Positions 17,073 to 24,732 of a stretch of DNA of 64,000 bases are shown one piece after another; within the stretch, counting starts at the first letter, position 1, and every line of letters begins with the position of its first letter. Location: NCBI GenBank assembly GCA_035294325.1, contig DATGLE010000168.1:25988-89987 (forward strand). Direction: 5' to 3'. The notes under the pieces were generated by a model. It was given only the letters and a program-made list of their open reading frames with translations. It was not told the DNA's origin and made no database searches. A program made the position numbers and the translations under genes. Source of the stretch: DATGLE01 sp035294325 (GTDB taxonomy: Bacteria > Chloroflexota > Ktedonobacteria > Ktedonobacterales > Ktedonobacteraceae).

Positions 17073-18194
17073 ATGCAAGCTAAAATCATGAGCAACTGCC
17101 GGCAGTGGGACGACTTTGTTGCCGCGTCGCCCTGCTGCAATATCACACAATCGTATGCATGGGGAGATCTCGCCCCGCACCTGGGCGCCAGCGAAGCCTT
17201 GCGCGTAGGCGTGGTCGACGACGCAGGACAGCTCTGTGCCGCGATGCTCATCCTCGTCCAGCGCGCTCCCGTGCTCAACGCCACCTATTTCTACGCGCCG
17301 CGCGGCCCCATCATCGATGATCCCGGCTCGCCGGCTCTGACTGTGCTGCTCAACTTCGTGCGAGCGCAGGCGCGCAAACGCGGCGCCTTTATGCTCAAGG
17401 TCGAGCCGAGCGTGCCGACGCGCTCGCCCGGCGATGAAGATAGCTGCCGCGTTGTCGAGCAGATCACAGGGCACACCGACGGCGACGTGCGCTGGCTGGC
17501 AGCCTTGCAGCGCCACGGCTTCCGCGTCAATCCCCACGCGATGCACATTCGCCACGAGTGGGTGCTCGATATCCGTCCCGACGAGAAGGCGCTGCTGGCG
17601 GCGATGAAGGAGAAGTGGCGCTACAATATTCGCCTGGCCGCGCGTAAGGGTGTGACGGTGCGGCGCGGCTCCGGCACGAGCGACCTTGATACATTCTACC
17701 GCCTCTACGAGACGACGAGCGAGCGCGACCAGTTCTTCATCCACGACAGGTCGCACTATGAAGACGTGATGCGGCTCTATAGCGAAGGGGATCGCGCGGC
17801 GCTCTTCCTGGCGGAGTACGAGGGCCAGGCCATCGCCGGCACTATTGTACTCTACCTGGGCCGCTGGAGCTGGTATATGTACGGCGCCTCCTCCAATGCA
17901 CATCGCGAGCGCATGCCCAACCACCTGCTGCAATGGAACGGCATGCAGTGGGCAAAGTCGAAGGGCTGCTGGTACTACAACTTTCGCGGCATCCCTGACA
18001 TCCTGGAAGAAGGCCAGGAACTGTGGGGCGTCTACGTCTTTAAGCGCGGCTTCGGCGGCTTCGCTATGCGCTCTCTGGCAACGCACGATCTCGTTTACCA
18101 GCCACTCATTTATGAAGCCTACCGCAGACTGCTCGATGTAAAACGCTGGCGCGACGAGCGCCGCTGCCGAAAGGCCGCGGCGGCGCAACGATGA
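17073..18194 (+). CDS. FemABX-type peptidoglycan bridge aminoacyltransferase (copy 2)
   Basis: Paralog of the FemX-like gene 1.2 kb upstream, sharing ITQSYAWGDLAPHLG, WRYNIRLAARKGV, TSERDQFFIHDRSHYED, FLAEYEGQAIAGTIV, LLQWNGMQWAKSKGCWYYNF and WGVYVFKRGFGGF. About 373 residues from the ATG at 17073; a longer frame begins at 17007 but runs through a -10-like box and has no ribosome binding site, whereas AAGGAA lies upstream of 17073. In known systems successive Fem enzymes add successive bridge residues, so two copies may build a two-residue or mixed bridge. That division of labour is inferred. Confidence 0.9.
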   Translation: MQAKIMSNCRQWDDFVAASPCCNITQSYAWGDLAPHLGASEALRVGVVDDAGQLCAAMLILVQRAPVLNATYFYAPRGPIIDDPGSPALTVLLNFVRAQARKRGAFMLKVEPSVPTRSPGDEDSCRVVEQITGHTDGDVRWLAALQRHGFRVNPHAMHIRHEWVLDIRPDEKALLAAMKEKWRYNIRLAARKGVTVRRGSGTSDLDTFYRLYETTSERDQFFIHDRSHYEDVMRLYSEGDRAALFLAEYEGQAIAGTIVLYLGRWSWYMYGASSNAHRERMPNHLLQWNGMQWAKSKGCWYYNFRGIPDILEEGQELWGVYVFKRGFGGFAMRSLATHDLVYQPLIYEAYRRLLDVKRWRDERRCRKAAAAQR

Positions 18195-18207
18195 AGGGGA
18201 GCGATCA

Positions 18208-18316
18208 AAAGTGGTCAGACCATTCCTCCTGTCATCCTGAGCGCAGCGTAGGATCTGTTGTGTGGCGCGAACAGAGATCCTACGCTGCGCTCAGGATGAC
18301 AGACTGAACCACTTTC
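18208..18316. repeat. Inverted dispersed repeat of the TGTCATCCTGAGCG type
   Basis: Left arm at 18230-18256 begins TGTCATCCTGAGCGCAGCG and its perfect 27-base reverse complement is at 18275-18301; outer arms AAGTGGT / ACCACTT also pair. It sits between convergent genes and can serve as a two-way terminator hairpin. This motif family is familiar to me as a dispersed bacterial repeat, and is distinct from the main element of this window. Confidence 0.8.
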
Positions 18317-18334
18317 AGATGACCGATTAAAGTT

Positions 18335-19189
18335 TCACTGGCGCGTCTTCTTTGCAGCTATGGCATACATCAACGGCAAATTCGGCAGATCGGGCGCCAG
18401 CGTCCAGTGGCCGTCGTCCTCTTGCATCCGTTCAAAGGGTCTGAAATCGTTGGCGTAGGGATACTCTTTCAAGGTCGTGATCTGCAACCCGGCTTCGAGC
18501 AGCGCCGTAACGACCTCGCCAATGCCCCACTGGAACTCATATACCCTGTGCGGGTTCTTGAAATCCTTGACGCCTTCGACGTACTCCTCGTTGGGCAGGG
18601 TGATAGTGCTGAAGGCCACATAATCGCCGACGCCATTTTCCCACAGCAAAGGTTCTCCATCTCTGAAGTACGGGTATTTCCGCTCCAGATCCCACTCGAA
18701 CATGTGAATGACGGGGTGAAATTCGACCAGGACGAAGCGACCACCGGGCTTGAGCAGCGCAGCGAAGCCTCTGGCCCACGTTTTGAGATCCGAGAGCCAG
18801 ACGAGGGCGCCATACGAGCTAAAGACGACATCGAAGCGCTGCTCGCTCGCGGCGGCTTCGGCCAGCCAATCGTAAACGTCGGCGCGATAAAAGGTCGCGG
18901 GAATGCCCGAGTCCGCCGCGAGTTTGCGCGCGAATTCTATGGCCGTATCGCTGATATCGACGCCCGTTACGGTTGCGCCCAGGCGGGCAAGGCTGAGCGT
19001 ATCCTGACCGGAGTTGCATTGCAGGTGCAGCAGTTCGAGGCCGCTGATATCGCCCAGCAGCTCTTTCTCCTCCGCGTGGAGCGTGCTGCCGCCCTCCCGA
19101 AAGAACTTCGCCTGGTCGCCTTTGTGGCTGTTGTGGGCAACGGTGGCCGCGTTCCATGAGAGGCGATTCTCTTCATGGATATCCTTCAT
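18335..19189 (-). CDS. SAM-dependent class I methyltransferase
   Basis: Rossmann-fold methyltransferase of 284 residues. SAM-binding motif I is LELLHLQCNSGQDTLSLARL, in the QCNSG variant of the glycine loop, followed by the acidic VTGVDISD, the motif II/III region YRADVYDWL and LLKPGGRFVLVEFHP. The substrate-binding half has aromatic segments (MFEWDLERKYPYF, YEFQWGIGEV) and an MQEDDGHWTLAP end. AGGAGC lies 7 bases before the ATG. It starts 9 bases after the DUF1330 gene and is probably co-transcribed with it. A small-molecule substrate is likely; nothing specifies which. Confidence 0.88.
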   Translation of the reverse strand: MKDIHEENRLSWNAATVAHNSHKGDQAKFFREGGSTLHAEEKELLGDISGLELLHLQCNSGQDTLSLARLGATVTGVDISDTAIEFARKLAADSGIPATFYRADVYDWLAEAAASEQRFDVVFSSYGALVWLSDLKTWARGFAALLKPGGRFVLVEFHPVIHMFEWDLERKYPYFRDGEPLLWENGVGDYVAFSTITLPNEEYVEGVKDFKNPHRVYEFQWGIGEVVTALLEAGLQITTLKEYPYANDFRPFERMQEDDGHWTLAPDLPNLPLMYAIAAKKTRQ

Positions 19190-19198
19190 CTGAAGCTC

Positions 19199-19492
19199 CT
19201 AATGCTCGGCGCCATGTACGAGGACCAGGCGCGAGTGGGAGGCTCGCCGGCGCATGGCTTTGAGCGCCGAGTACTCCGGCCCGTCATACCATGCTCTGGC
19301 CCGCTCAACGCTCGGAAATTCGAGGATGACGAAGCGCCCCGGCTTCCAGCCGCCCTCCAGTGTTTCGACCTGGCCGCCGCGCGCCAGGAATTTTCCGCCG
19401 TATTGCGCGACGGTTGCGCTCGTCCGCTGAGCATACTCCCGGTAGGTTTCGGGATCGGTAACTTCGTTATCGGCGATAATATAGACTGCCAT
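19199..19492 (-). CDS. DUF1330 (dimeric alpha-beta barrel) protein
   Basis: A 97-residue soluble protein matching the DUF1330 pattern: MAVYIIADNEVTDPETYREY, GGKFLARGGQVETLEG, RFVILEFPSVERARAWYDGPEY and a SRLVLVHG end. The family folds as a ferredoxin-like dimeric barrel, with no agreed function. Start ATG at 19492 has GAGGAG six bases upstream; the longer frame would run into a palindromic repeat. It sits between the GH4 gene and the methyltransferase on the same strand. Confidence 0.88.
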   Translation of the reverse strand: MAVYIIADNEVTDPETYREYAQRTSATVAQYGGKFLARGGQVETLEGGWKPGRFVILEFPSVERARAWYDGPEYSALKAMRRRASHSRLVLVHGAEH

Positions 19493-19514
19493 GATGATCT
19501 CCTCGTTAAAGTCC

Positions 19515-19602
19515 CGTGGGCCGGCACGAGGCCGGCCCCTACGGTGGCTCCGCACGCCACCTGCCCATACCACAGTAGGGGCGACCCTGGTGGTCGCCCA
19601 CC
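19515..19602. repeat. GGGCCGGC/GTAGGGGCGACC dispersed hairpin repeat
   Basis: Two short hairpins in tandem: GTGGGCCGGCACGAGGCCGG and following CCCCTAC, then GTAGGGGCGACC pairing with GGTCGCCC. A relative of the first hairpin lies in frame inside gltB near 46836-46870. It occupies most of the 130-base gap between the GH4 and DUF1330 genes. Confidence 0.7.
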
Positions 19603-19622
19603 ATATTATTCCTCTGTACCGT

Positions 19623-21179
19623 TCACTTGCTCTTCCCCATCAGGTGCCCCTTGTCGGTTGCGGCGGCGTTGGCTCTGGCCTCTTCTCTGGAGCGCGCCAT
19701 CTCCTCGACGGTCTTGACATGCAGCCGCGCGGCCCCCTCGGTCTGGACGGTTCTCACGCGCGTCCCATTGCGCATGGCTTCGGCAAGGCGCTCGCGCGCG
19801 CGCGGGATCTCGTCCTGATACTGCGGGAGCCACTGCGCCTGCGCCAGAAGCATCTCGTCCGTCATCTGCCACACTTCTTCGGGATTGCAGACCGCGCCGA
19901 CCAGTGGATCGTGCAGCATGGCCTGCTTGAGCAGCATCACGTCCCCATGTACGGCAGCCTCCATGCCCATCTGCTGCACGCGCACGCTCGCGGCGCAGGT
20001 CGCGGCACAGGCCAGCGGCAAATCGCCGACCACGGGCATGTTGATGCCGTTCTTATCCACGTAGCCGGGGATCTCGATCACGCAGCCATTGGGCAGGTTG
20101 GTGATATGGTTCTGGTTGACGACGTTGAAGTGCCCGCGATAGATGCGACCCGTCTCCAGCGCCTCGATGATATACGATCCGTGCTCCTCGCTGCGCCGCT
20201 CCGGTGTAATCGGGCGCGGCTCCTCCTTGAGCCAGTTGGGGAAATCGGTCTCGAACCAGTTGCGGCCCTCGGTGCAGACGCGCAGGTAGCCGCCGGTCTC
20301 GCCGTTGATCCAGCTCGACAGATCGATCCACTGCGGGATCTCGTTGACACGCTTGCGATACCAGGGCAGATATTCGCTGAGGTGGCCGTTGGATTCGGTG
20401 CTGTAGTAGCCGAAGCGGCGCAGCACATCGATGCGCACCTTCTCGGTCTGCGGATATTTTGGATGGGCCTCGAATAGCTCCAGCAGGCGCGGAACCATGT
20501 CCATGCCGCGCCACTGCACTTTGATAAACCAGGTCTGGTGATTGATGCCAGCGGCCACGACATCGACATCGCGGCGATGCAACTTCTCGTCGGGCTTGAG
20601 CAGACCCTCGCGTTTGGCCCAGTGCTCGATGCAACTGACAATCTGCCAGTGCGCACCCTGCACGCCGTGACAGAGGCCGACGGTCTGCACGCCGCCATAT
20701 TTGTTGCAGGCCCAGACGTTCATCGCCATCGGATTCGAGTAGTTCAGGAAGAGCGCGCCGGGCTTCGCAACCTCTCGGATATCCTTGCAAAAATCGAGCA
20801 GAGCCGGGATGGTGCGCTGCGCGTACATGATGCCCCCGGCGCAGAGCGTGTCGCCAACACACTGATCCACGCCATACTTGAGCGGAATATCGATATCGGT
20901 CTGAAACGCCTCCAGCCCTCCCTGCCGGATCGTGCAGATTACGTAGTCGCTATCCGCAATCGCGCGGCGCCGCTCTGTCGTTGCTGTGATGGTCGCCGGC
21001 AATTTGCTAGCAGCAATTTCGCGCTGGCAGAGCTGCGTGACCATATCCAGGTTGCGCTCGGAAATATCGGTAAAGGCAAATGTAGTGTCCGCCAGTTCCG
21101 GCACCGTTAGAATATCACGCATCAACGTCCGTGTGAAGCCAATCGAACCTGCTCCAATCATTGCAATCTTGATAGCCAT
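19623..21179 (-). CDS. Glycoside hydrolase family 4 (alpha-galactosidase/alpha-glucosidase type)
   Basis: GH4 enzymes cleave glycosides by an NAD- and Mn-dependent redox-elimination mechanism. Dinucleotide motif GAGSIGFTRTLMRD is at the N-terminus, then TDISERNLD, GGLEAFQTDIDIPLKYGVDQ, LNYSNPMAMN, the metal-binding Cys in VGLCHGVQG and the His in GINHQTWF. 518 residues, about 60 longer than E. coli MelA. The ATG at 21179 follows AGAAAGG. The frame continues about 140 codons upstream only because it reads through a palindromic element, so I do not extend it. The sugar is not certain: alpha-galactoside is my first guess, with glucoside and galacturonide alternatives. No sugar transporter is adjacent. 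Confidence 0.9.
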   Translation of the reverse strand: MAIKIAMIGAGSIGFTRTLMRDILTVPELADTTFAFTDISERNLDMVTQLCQREIAASKLPATITATTERRRAIADSDYVICTIRQGGLEAFQTDIDIPLKYGVDQCVGDTLCAGGIMYAQRTIPALLDFCKDIREVAKPGALFLNYSNPMAMNVWACNKYGGVQTVGLCHGVQGAHWQIVSCIEHWAKREGLLKPDEKLHRRDVDVVAAGINHQTWFIKVQWRGMDMVPRLLELFEAHPKYPQTEKVRIDVLRRFGYYSTESNGHLSEYLPWYRKRVNEIPQWIDLSSWINGETGGYLRVCTEGRNWFETDFPNWLKEEPRPITPERRSEEHGSYIIEALETGRIYRGHFNVVNQNHITNLPNGCVIEIPGYVDKNGINMPVVGDLPLACAATCAASVRVQQMGMEAAVHGDVMLLKQAMLHDPLVGAVCNPEEVWQMTDEMLLAQAQWLPQYQDEIPRARERLAEAMRNGTRVRTVQTEGAARLHVKTVEEMARSREEARANAAATDKGHLMGKSK

Positions 21180-21189
21180 AGAAACCTTT

Positions 21190-21345
21190 CTCTCTCTTGC
21201 CGGGCGGTCATGCGGCTGCGCCGCGCCAGAGGATAGATGGTGTGGTATGGACCAGGAGCTAAGCTCCTGATCCATACCACACCATCTATCCAGCGAGCGC
21301 CGCAGGCGCGAGCCAGTGGGGATACCGGCAATCAGATACACGCTC
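21190..21345. repeat. Palindromic dispersed element, copy 5
   Basis: A 61-bp palindrome at 21231-21291 with a single mismatch; its centre is AGGAGCT/AGCTCCT instead of the usual AAATGCGC. The family box GCGAGCGCCGCAGGCGCGAG follows, then the right end GGCAATCAGATACACGCTCA. It separates the GH4 gene from the divergently read TetR gene. Confidence 0.85.
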
Positions 21346-21418
21346 AATAAAAGTAGTAGTAATAACTGTACCCGGCTCGAAGGTGATATGCAAGCCACAA
21401 AATTGCCATTGTTTCCCC

Positions 21419-21447
21419 TTGACAACGGCGAAACTGGCGAGTATACT
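21419..21447 (+). promoter_or_regulatory. Sigma-70-type promoter of the TetR gene
   Basis: Perfect TTGACA at 21419-21424, 17-base spacer, TATACT at 21442-21447. A palindrome just downstream overlaps the expected transcription start region. Confidence 0.88.
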
Positions 21448-21458
21448 CCTTCATGTAA

Positions 21459-21480
21459 ATTGATTGATAAATCAATCAAT
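21459..21480. promoter_or_regulatory. Putative TetR operator palindrome
   Basis: Perfect inverted repeat with 10-base arms ATTGATTGAT and ATCAATCAAT around AA, 12 bases downstream of the -10 box and 16 bases before the regulator start. The location fits autorepression; the assignment to this regulator is inferred. Confidence 0.7.
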
Positions 21481-21495
21481 GATGAGAGAGCAGAC

Positions 21496-22116
21496 ATGGC
21501 AAAGGGAGAAAAGAACAGGGCCAAAGAAGAAAAGAATAAGCTTATCCGCGACAAGCAGCGCGAAAAGATCCTGAAGGCTTCGATGAAGGTTTTCGCACGC
21601 AAGGGGCTGGCAGAGACGAAAATGGCGGATATCGCAGCCGCTGCGGACGTGAGCTATGGGCTGGCGTACCACTACTTCGCGAACAAGGAGGCGATCCTGA
21701 CCGCGCTCATTGAAAGAGCTATGCAGGGGGCGGCGCGCGTCGCACAGGAGGCGCTAGAGAGACCGGGGACGCCGTGGGAGAGGCTGCGCTGGTTGACCGT
21801 AGAGACATTGGAAGGGCTGCGAGATCAGCCCGAGTACTTCTGGGCTGTGCTCCAGGTCTTCACCAACGAGGCGGCGCCACAGAGGCTGCGCGAGATGGTA
21901 CACGAGCAGAGCCGCGTGAGCTGGAACGCGCTGCGGCAGCTTATCATCGAGGGCCAGGCGGCGGGACAGGTCATAGCTGGCGATCCAGACCAGCTGGCCG
22001 CGCTTTACGATTCATGTACGGCGGGAATTGCCGTCAATATTCTGTTTCATAGCGAAACGGAACCTATGCGGGCCTTCCCTACAGTAGATCAGGTTTTGCG
22101 CATTCTCAAAGCGTAG
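21496..22116 (+). CDS. TetR/AcrR-family transcriptional regulator
   Basis: 206 residues with a highly basic N-terminal extension, then a TetR helix-turn-helix (KILKASMKVFARKGLAETKM, ADIAAAADVSYGLAYHYFAN, KEAIL) at about residues 22-68. The C-terminal ligand-binding region is helical. Start ATG at 21496 has GAGAGAG upstream; the longer frame starts before the promoter. The MFS exporter on the same strand, 290 bases downstream, is the natural target besides the regulator itself, since TetR proteins commonly control neighbouring efflux pumps. No copy of the operator palindrome is visible before the exporter, so control may run through the shared transcript across the palindromic element. Confidence 0.92.
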   Translation: MAKGEKNRAKEEKNKLIRDKQREKILKASMKVFARKGLAETKMADIAAAADVSYGLAYHYFANKEAILTALIERAMQGAARVAQEALERPGTPWERLRWLTVETLEGLRDQPEYFWAVLQVFTNEAAPQRLREMVHEQSRVSWNALRQLIIEGQAAGQVIAGDPDQLAALYDSCTAGIAVNILFHSETEPMRAFPTVDQVLRILKA

Positions 22117-22196
22117 CATACAACGTTTTTGAGGCTTATATAGCTGTCATTTCTTCTGGCATACGTACATACGTATGTCTGGGCATGCTTTTGTCG

Positions 22197-22385
22197 TTTA
22201 AAGCGTGTCTGGTTCTCAGCGTCCTCACTCTCAGGGAGGATAGTCGCGCGGCTTCGCCGCGCAAAGGGGAGAGGGTGTGGTGTGGGAAAGGCGCTGCGCG
22301 CCTTTCCCACACCACACCCTCTCCCCGGCGAGCGCCGCAGGCGCGAGCAAGCGCGGGTATTGGAAATCAGATGCAGACATTTAGA
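22197..22385. repeat. Palindromic dispersed element, copy 6
   Basis: Left end AGCGTGTCTGGTTCTCAGC, box GCGCGGCTTCGCCGCGC, perfect 61-bp palindrome at 22266-22326 (29-base arms, centre TGC), family box GCGAGCGCCGCAGGCGCGAG, right end TTGGAAATCAGATGCAGAC. It fills the gap between the TetR and MFS genes and ends 25 bases before the MFS start. Confidence 0.9.
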
Positions 22386-22409
22386 GTGCATCATGAAAGG
22401 AGTCATCTC

Positions 22410-24029
22410 GTGGAGAGAGGCAAACAGGGGCGGCGGACAGGTAATTCAGGTCGCCGTCTGAGCTATAAATGGCTGGTGGTCATTGTTGCGATCTTCGGCA
22501 CATTTATGAGTTCATTGGATCAGACCATCGTCAACATCGCCATCCCACAGATTCAGAACGCCTTCGGGGCCGACATTCACTCCGTGCAATGGGTTGCTAC
22601 TGGCTATATTCTGACGCAGGGAGTGGGGACGCCGGCGACGGCCTTTTTCGCCGACACGCTAGGCATCAAGCGCTTCTATATCATCAGCATAGCGCTGTTT
22701 ACCATCTGTTCCATACTGTGCGGGCTTGCGTGGAGCCTACCCGTGCTGATCGCGTTTCGTCTCACCCAGGGATTGAGCGAGGCCGGCCTGCTGCCGATGT
22801 CGACGGCGATGATCCTGAGCGAGTTCGCGCCGGAGGAGCGCGGCCTGGCCTATGGCTTCTTCGGCGTTCCGGTCCTGCTCGCGCCGACCATCGCCCCGAC
22901 GCTGGGCGGCTTCCTCATCAGCGCCGCAGGCTGGAGGTCGATCTTCTTTATCAACGTTCCCATCGGCATTGTCGGTATTCTGCTCACCCTCTTCATTTTA
23001 CATGAGCAGCGCCCGGAGACTCGTCCGCACTTCGATCTGCCCGGCTTCGCCTTCGTGGCACTTGGCATGGCGGCGGTGCTCTACGCGCTCTCGGAGGCCA
23101 GCACTTACGGCTGGGGATCGATGCGCGTGCTCAGCTTTCTCTCCATCGGCCTCCTCGCGCTGGCAATCTTTGCCGTCATCGAACTGAACCTTGCGTGCCG
23201 CGAAAAGCATCCGCTGCTGGACCTGCGCATCTTTGCCAACGGTCCTTACACATCGGCAACCCTGGCGAGTATGCTGGTTTTCTTTGTCATGCTCGGCGGC
23301 GGTTTCCTGACGCCCATCTACCTGCAAAATCTACGTGGACTCAGCGCCTTTCAGGCCGGGCTATTGCTGCTGCCCCCGGCGCTCGTCTCGATGGTGATGA
23401 TGGCTATTGGCGGGCGCCTGGTCGACAGGTTTGGCGGCAAGATCGTGACTATCCCCGGCCTGCTGATTGTCGGTCTCGCCAACTGGCAGCTCTCTTTCCT
23501 GACACTCAACTCGCCCTGCTGGTGGATTGTGGGGGTGCTGATGCTGCGCGGCGTATCGCTGGGGCTGGCGGTGCAGCCGCTGGGAGTGGTCGCGGTATCG
23601 GAGATACGGCGAGAGCGCATGCCCCTCGCTTCGTCGCTGAGCGTCGTCACGCGTTCGATAGCGAGTTCTCTGGGCATCGCCATTGTCTCAACGCTGGTTC
23701 AATCGCGTACCAGCCTGCATTACGGCCAGCTGGCGGCGCAGGTGCGGGCCGGTTCGCAGTTCGGACAGCTTCTCTCGCGGCTCCAGGCGTTATTCGCAGC
23801 GCGCGGTTATAGCCTGCAAGCAGCTCACGAGGCCGCGCTTCGGGCAATTGCTGGCATGATGCAGAGACAGGCTTACATGCTGGCGCTGCAAGATGCATTC
23901 CTGTTCATGACGTTTTTCATCGGCATCGCCATCATCGCAACCCTGCTTGTGCGCGAGCGCCGCCGCCCGAAACGCCGCGCCGCCTCCGCATCGTCACAAG
24001 AGGGCGATCTTTCCCATATGCATGTGTAG
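22410..24029 (+). CDS. MFS drug-export permease, DHA2 (EmrB/QacA) family
   Basis: A 539-residue proton-driven exporter with about 14 predicted membrane helices. Signature LDQTIVNIAIPQIQNAFG in helix 1, SVQWVATGYILTQG, AFRLTQGLSEAGLLPMSTAMI and the QPLGVVAVSEI region are typical of the DHA2 group. The start is a GTG at 22410, seven bases after AAGGAG; the longer frame only reads through the palindromic element. The gene follows a TetR regulator, a usual arrangement for inducible drug efflux. Substrate unknown. The methyltransferase gene 15 bases downstream may be co-transcribed. Confidence 0.92.
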   Translation: MERGKQGRRTGNSGRRLSYKWLVVIVAIFGTFMSSLDQTIVNIAIPQIQNAFGADIHSVQWVATGYILTQGVGTPATAFFADTLGIKRFYIISIALFTICSILCGLAWSLPVLIAFRLTQGLSEAGLLPMSTAMILSEFAPEERGLAYGFFGVPVLLAPTIAPTLGGFLISAAGWRSIFFINVPIGIVGILLTLFILHEQRPETRPHFDLPGFAFVALGMAAVLYALSEASTYGWGSMRVLSFLSIGLLALAIFAVIELNLACREKHPLLDLRIFANGPYTSATLASMLVFFVMLGGGFLTPIYLQNLRGLSAFQAGLLLLPPALVSMVMMAIGGRLVDRFGGKIVTIPGLLIVGLANWQLSFLTLNSPCWWIVGVLMLRGVSLGLAVQPLGVVAVSEIRRERMPLASSLSVVTRSIASSLGIAIVSTLVQSRTSLHYGQLAAQVRAGSQFGQLLSRLQALFAARGYSLQAAHEAALRAIAGMMQRQAYMLALQDAFLFMTFFIGIAIIATLLVRERRRPKRRAASASSQEGDLSHMHV

Positions 24030-24044
24030 AAATGAGGGTATATC

Positions 24045-24668
24045 ATGGCAACAAACAAAGCACACGACATTGACCGTTTCAGTCGCTGGTCGCGCACATA
24101 CGAGCGCTCCTACCTGCAAGGTCTCATTTTTGATCGTGCACATCGCGCGGTGCTGGAGTTGATCGCCAGCGAGGGTGCGGCGCCGGAGAGTATACTGGAT
24201 GTTGGCTGCGGGACAGGCCGTTTCCTGCGCCAGGCGGCGCAGCGCTGGCCCGGCGCGAGTCTGATCGGCGTCGATCCGGCGGAAGGTATGATAGAGATGG
24301 CGCGCCGCTTGACGCCCGGCGCCACCTTCTATGTCAGCATGGCGGAGGAGCTGCCGCTGCCCGGCGCCTCGGTTGATGTGGCCGTAACCACGCTCTCGTT
24401 CCACCACTGGAGCGATCAGGCGGCGGGTGTACGCGAAGTGGCGCGTGTGCTGCGTCCGGGGGGACGCTTCTTTCTCGTCGATGCCTCTACCCCTGCATGG
24501 ATGCAGAAGTTCGTTCGTCTTCTCAACCCCTATAATCCCCATCCATCAAGATTTCTTACACCAGACGCGATGCGCACCCTCTTTGAGCAGGCAGGATTGG
24601 AGATACAGACGCAACAGCGTCTGTTTTCGCGACATGTTTTGCTGACGACAGGTGTTCGGCCAGCATAG
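24045..24668 (+). CDS. SAM-dependent methyltransferase, UbiE/Methyltransf_11 type
   Basis: 207 residues. Motif I ILDVGCGTGRFLRQAAQ, acidic loop LIGVDPAEGMIEMAR, motif II LPGASVDVAVTTLSFHHW and motif III VLRPGGRFFLVDAST give a clear class I methyltransferase fold. GAGGG precedes the ATG. It is 15 bases after the MFS gene, so drug or metabolite modification together with export is possible, but this is positional inference. The gene ends at a strong two-way terminator. Confidence 0.9.
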   Translation: MATNKAHDIDRFSRWSRTYERSYLQGLIFDRAHRAVLELIASEGAAPESILDVGCGTGRFLRQAAQRWPGASLIGVDPAEGMIEMARRLTPGATFYVSMAEELPLPGASVDVAVTTLSFHHWSDQAAGVREVARVLRPGGRFFLVDASTPAWMQKFVRLLNPYNPHPSRFLTPDAMRTLFEQAGLEIQTQQRLFSRHVLLTTGVRPA

Positions 24669-24673
24669 CCAGA

Positions 24674-24729
24674 AAAACAAACGGGAGGTCCAGGAGGGCA
24701 GTCGCCCTCCTGGACCTCCCGTTTGTTTT
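24674..24729. terminator. Bidirectional intrinsic terminator
   Basis: Perfect 25-base arms (core GGGAGGTCCAGGAGGG) around a 6-base loop, with an A-run on the left and a T-run on the right. It lies exactly between two convergent genes and should stop transcription both ways. Confidence 0.9.
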
Positions 24730-24732
24730 AGT

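Noticed and set aside
21180..21602. N-terminal extension of the GH4 gene by about 140 codons
   Set aside because: It reads through a palindromic element and the TetR promoter; the ATG at 21179 has a ribosome binding site and starts the conserved fold.
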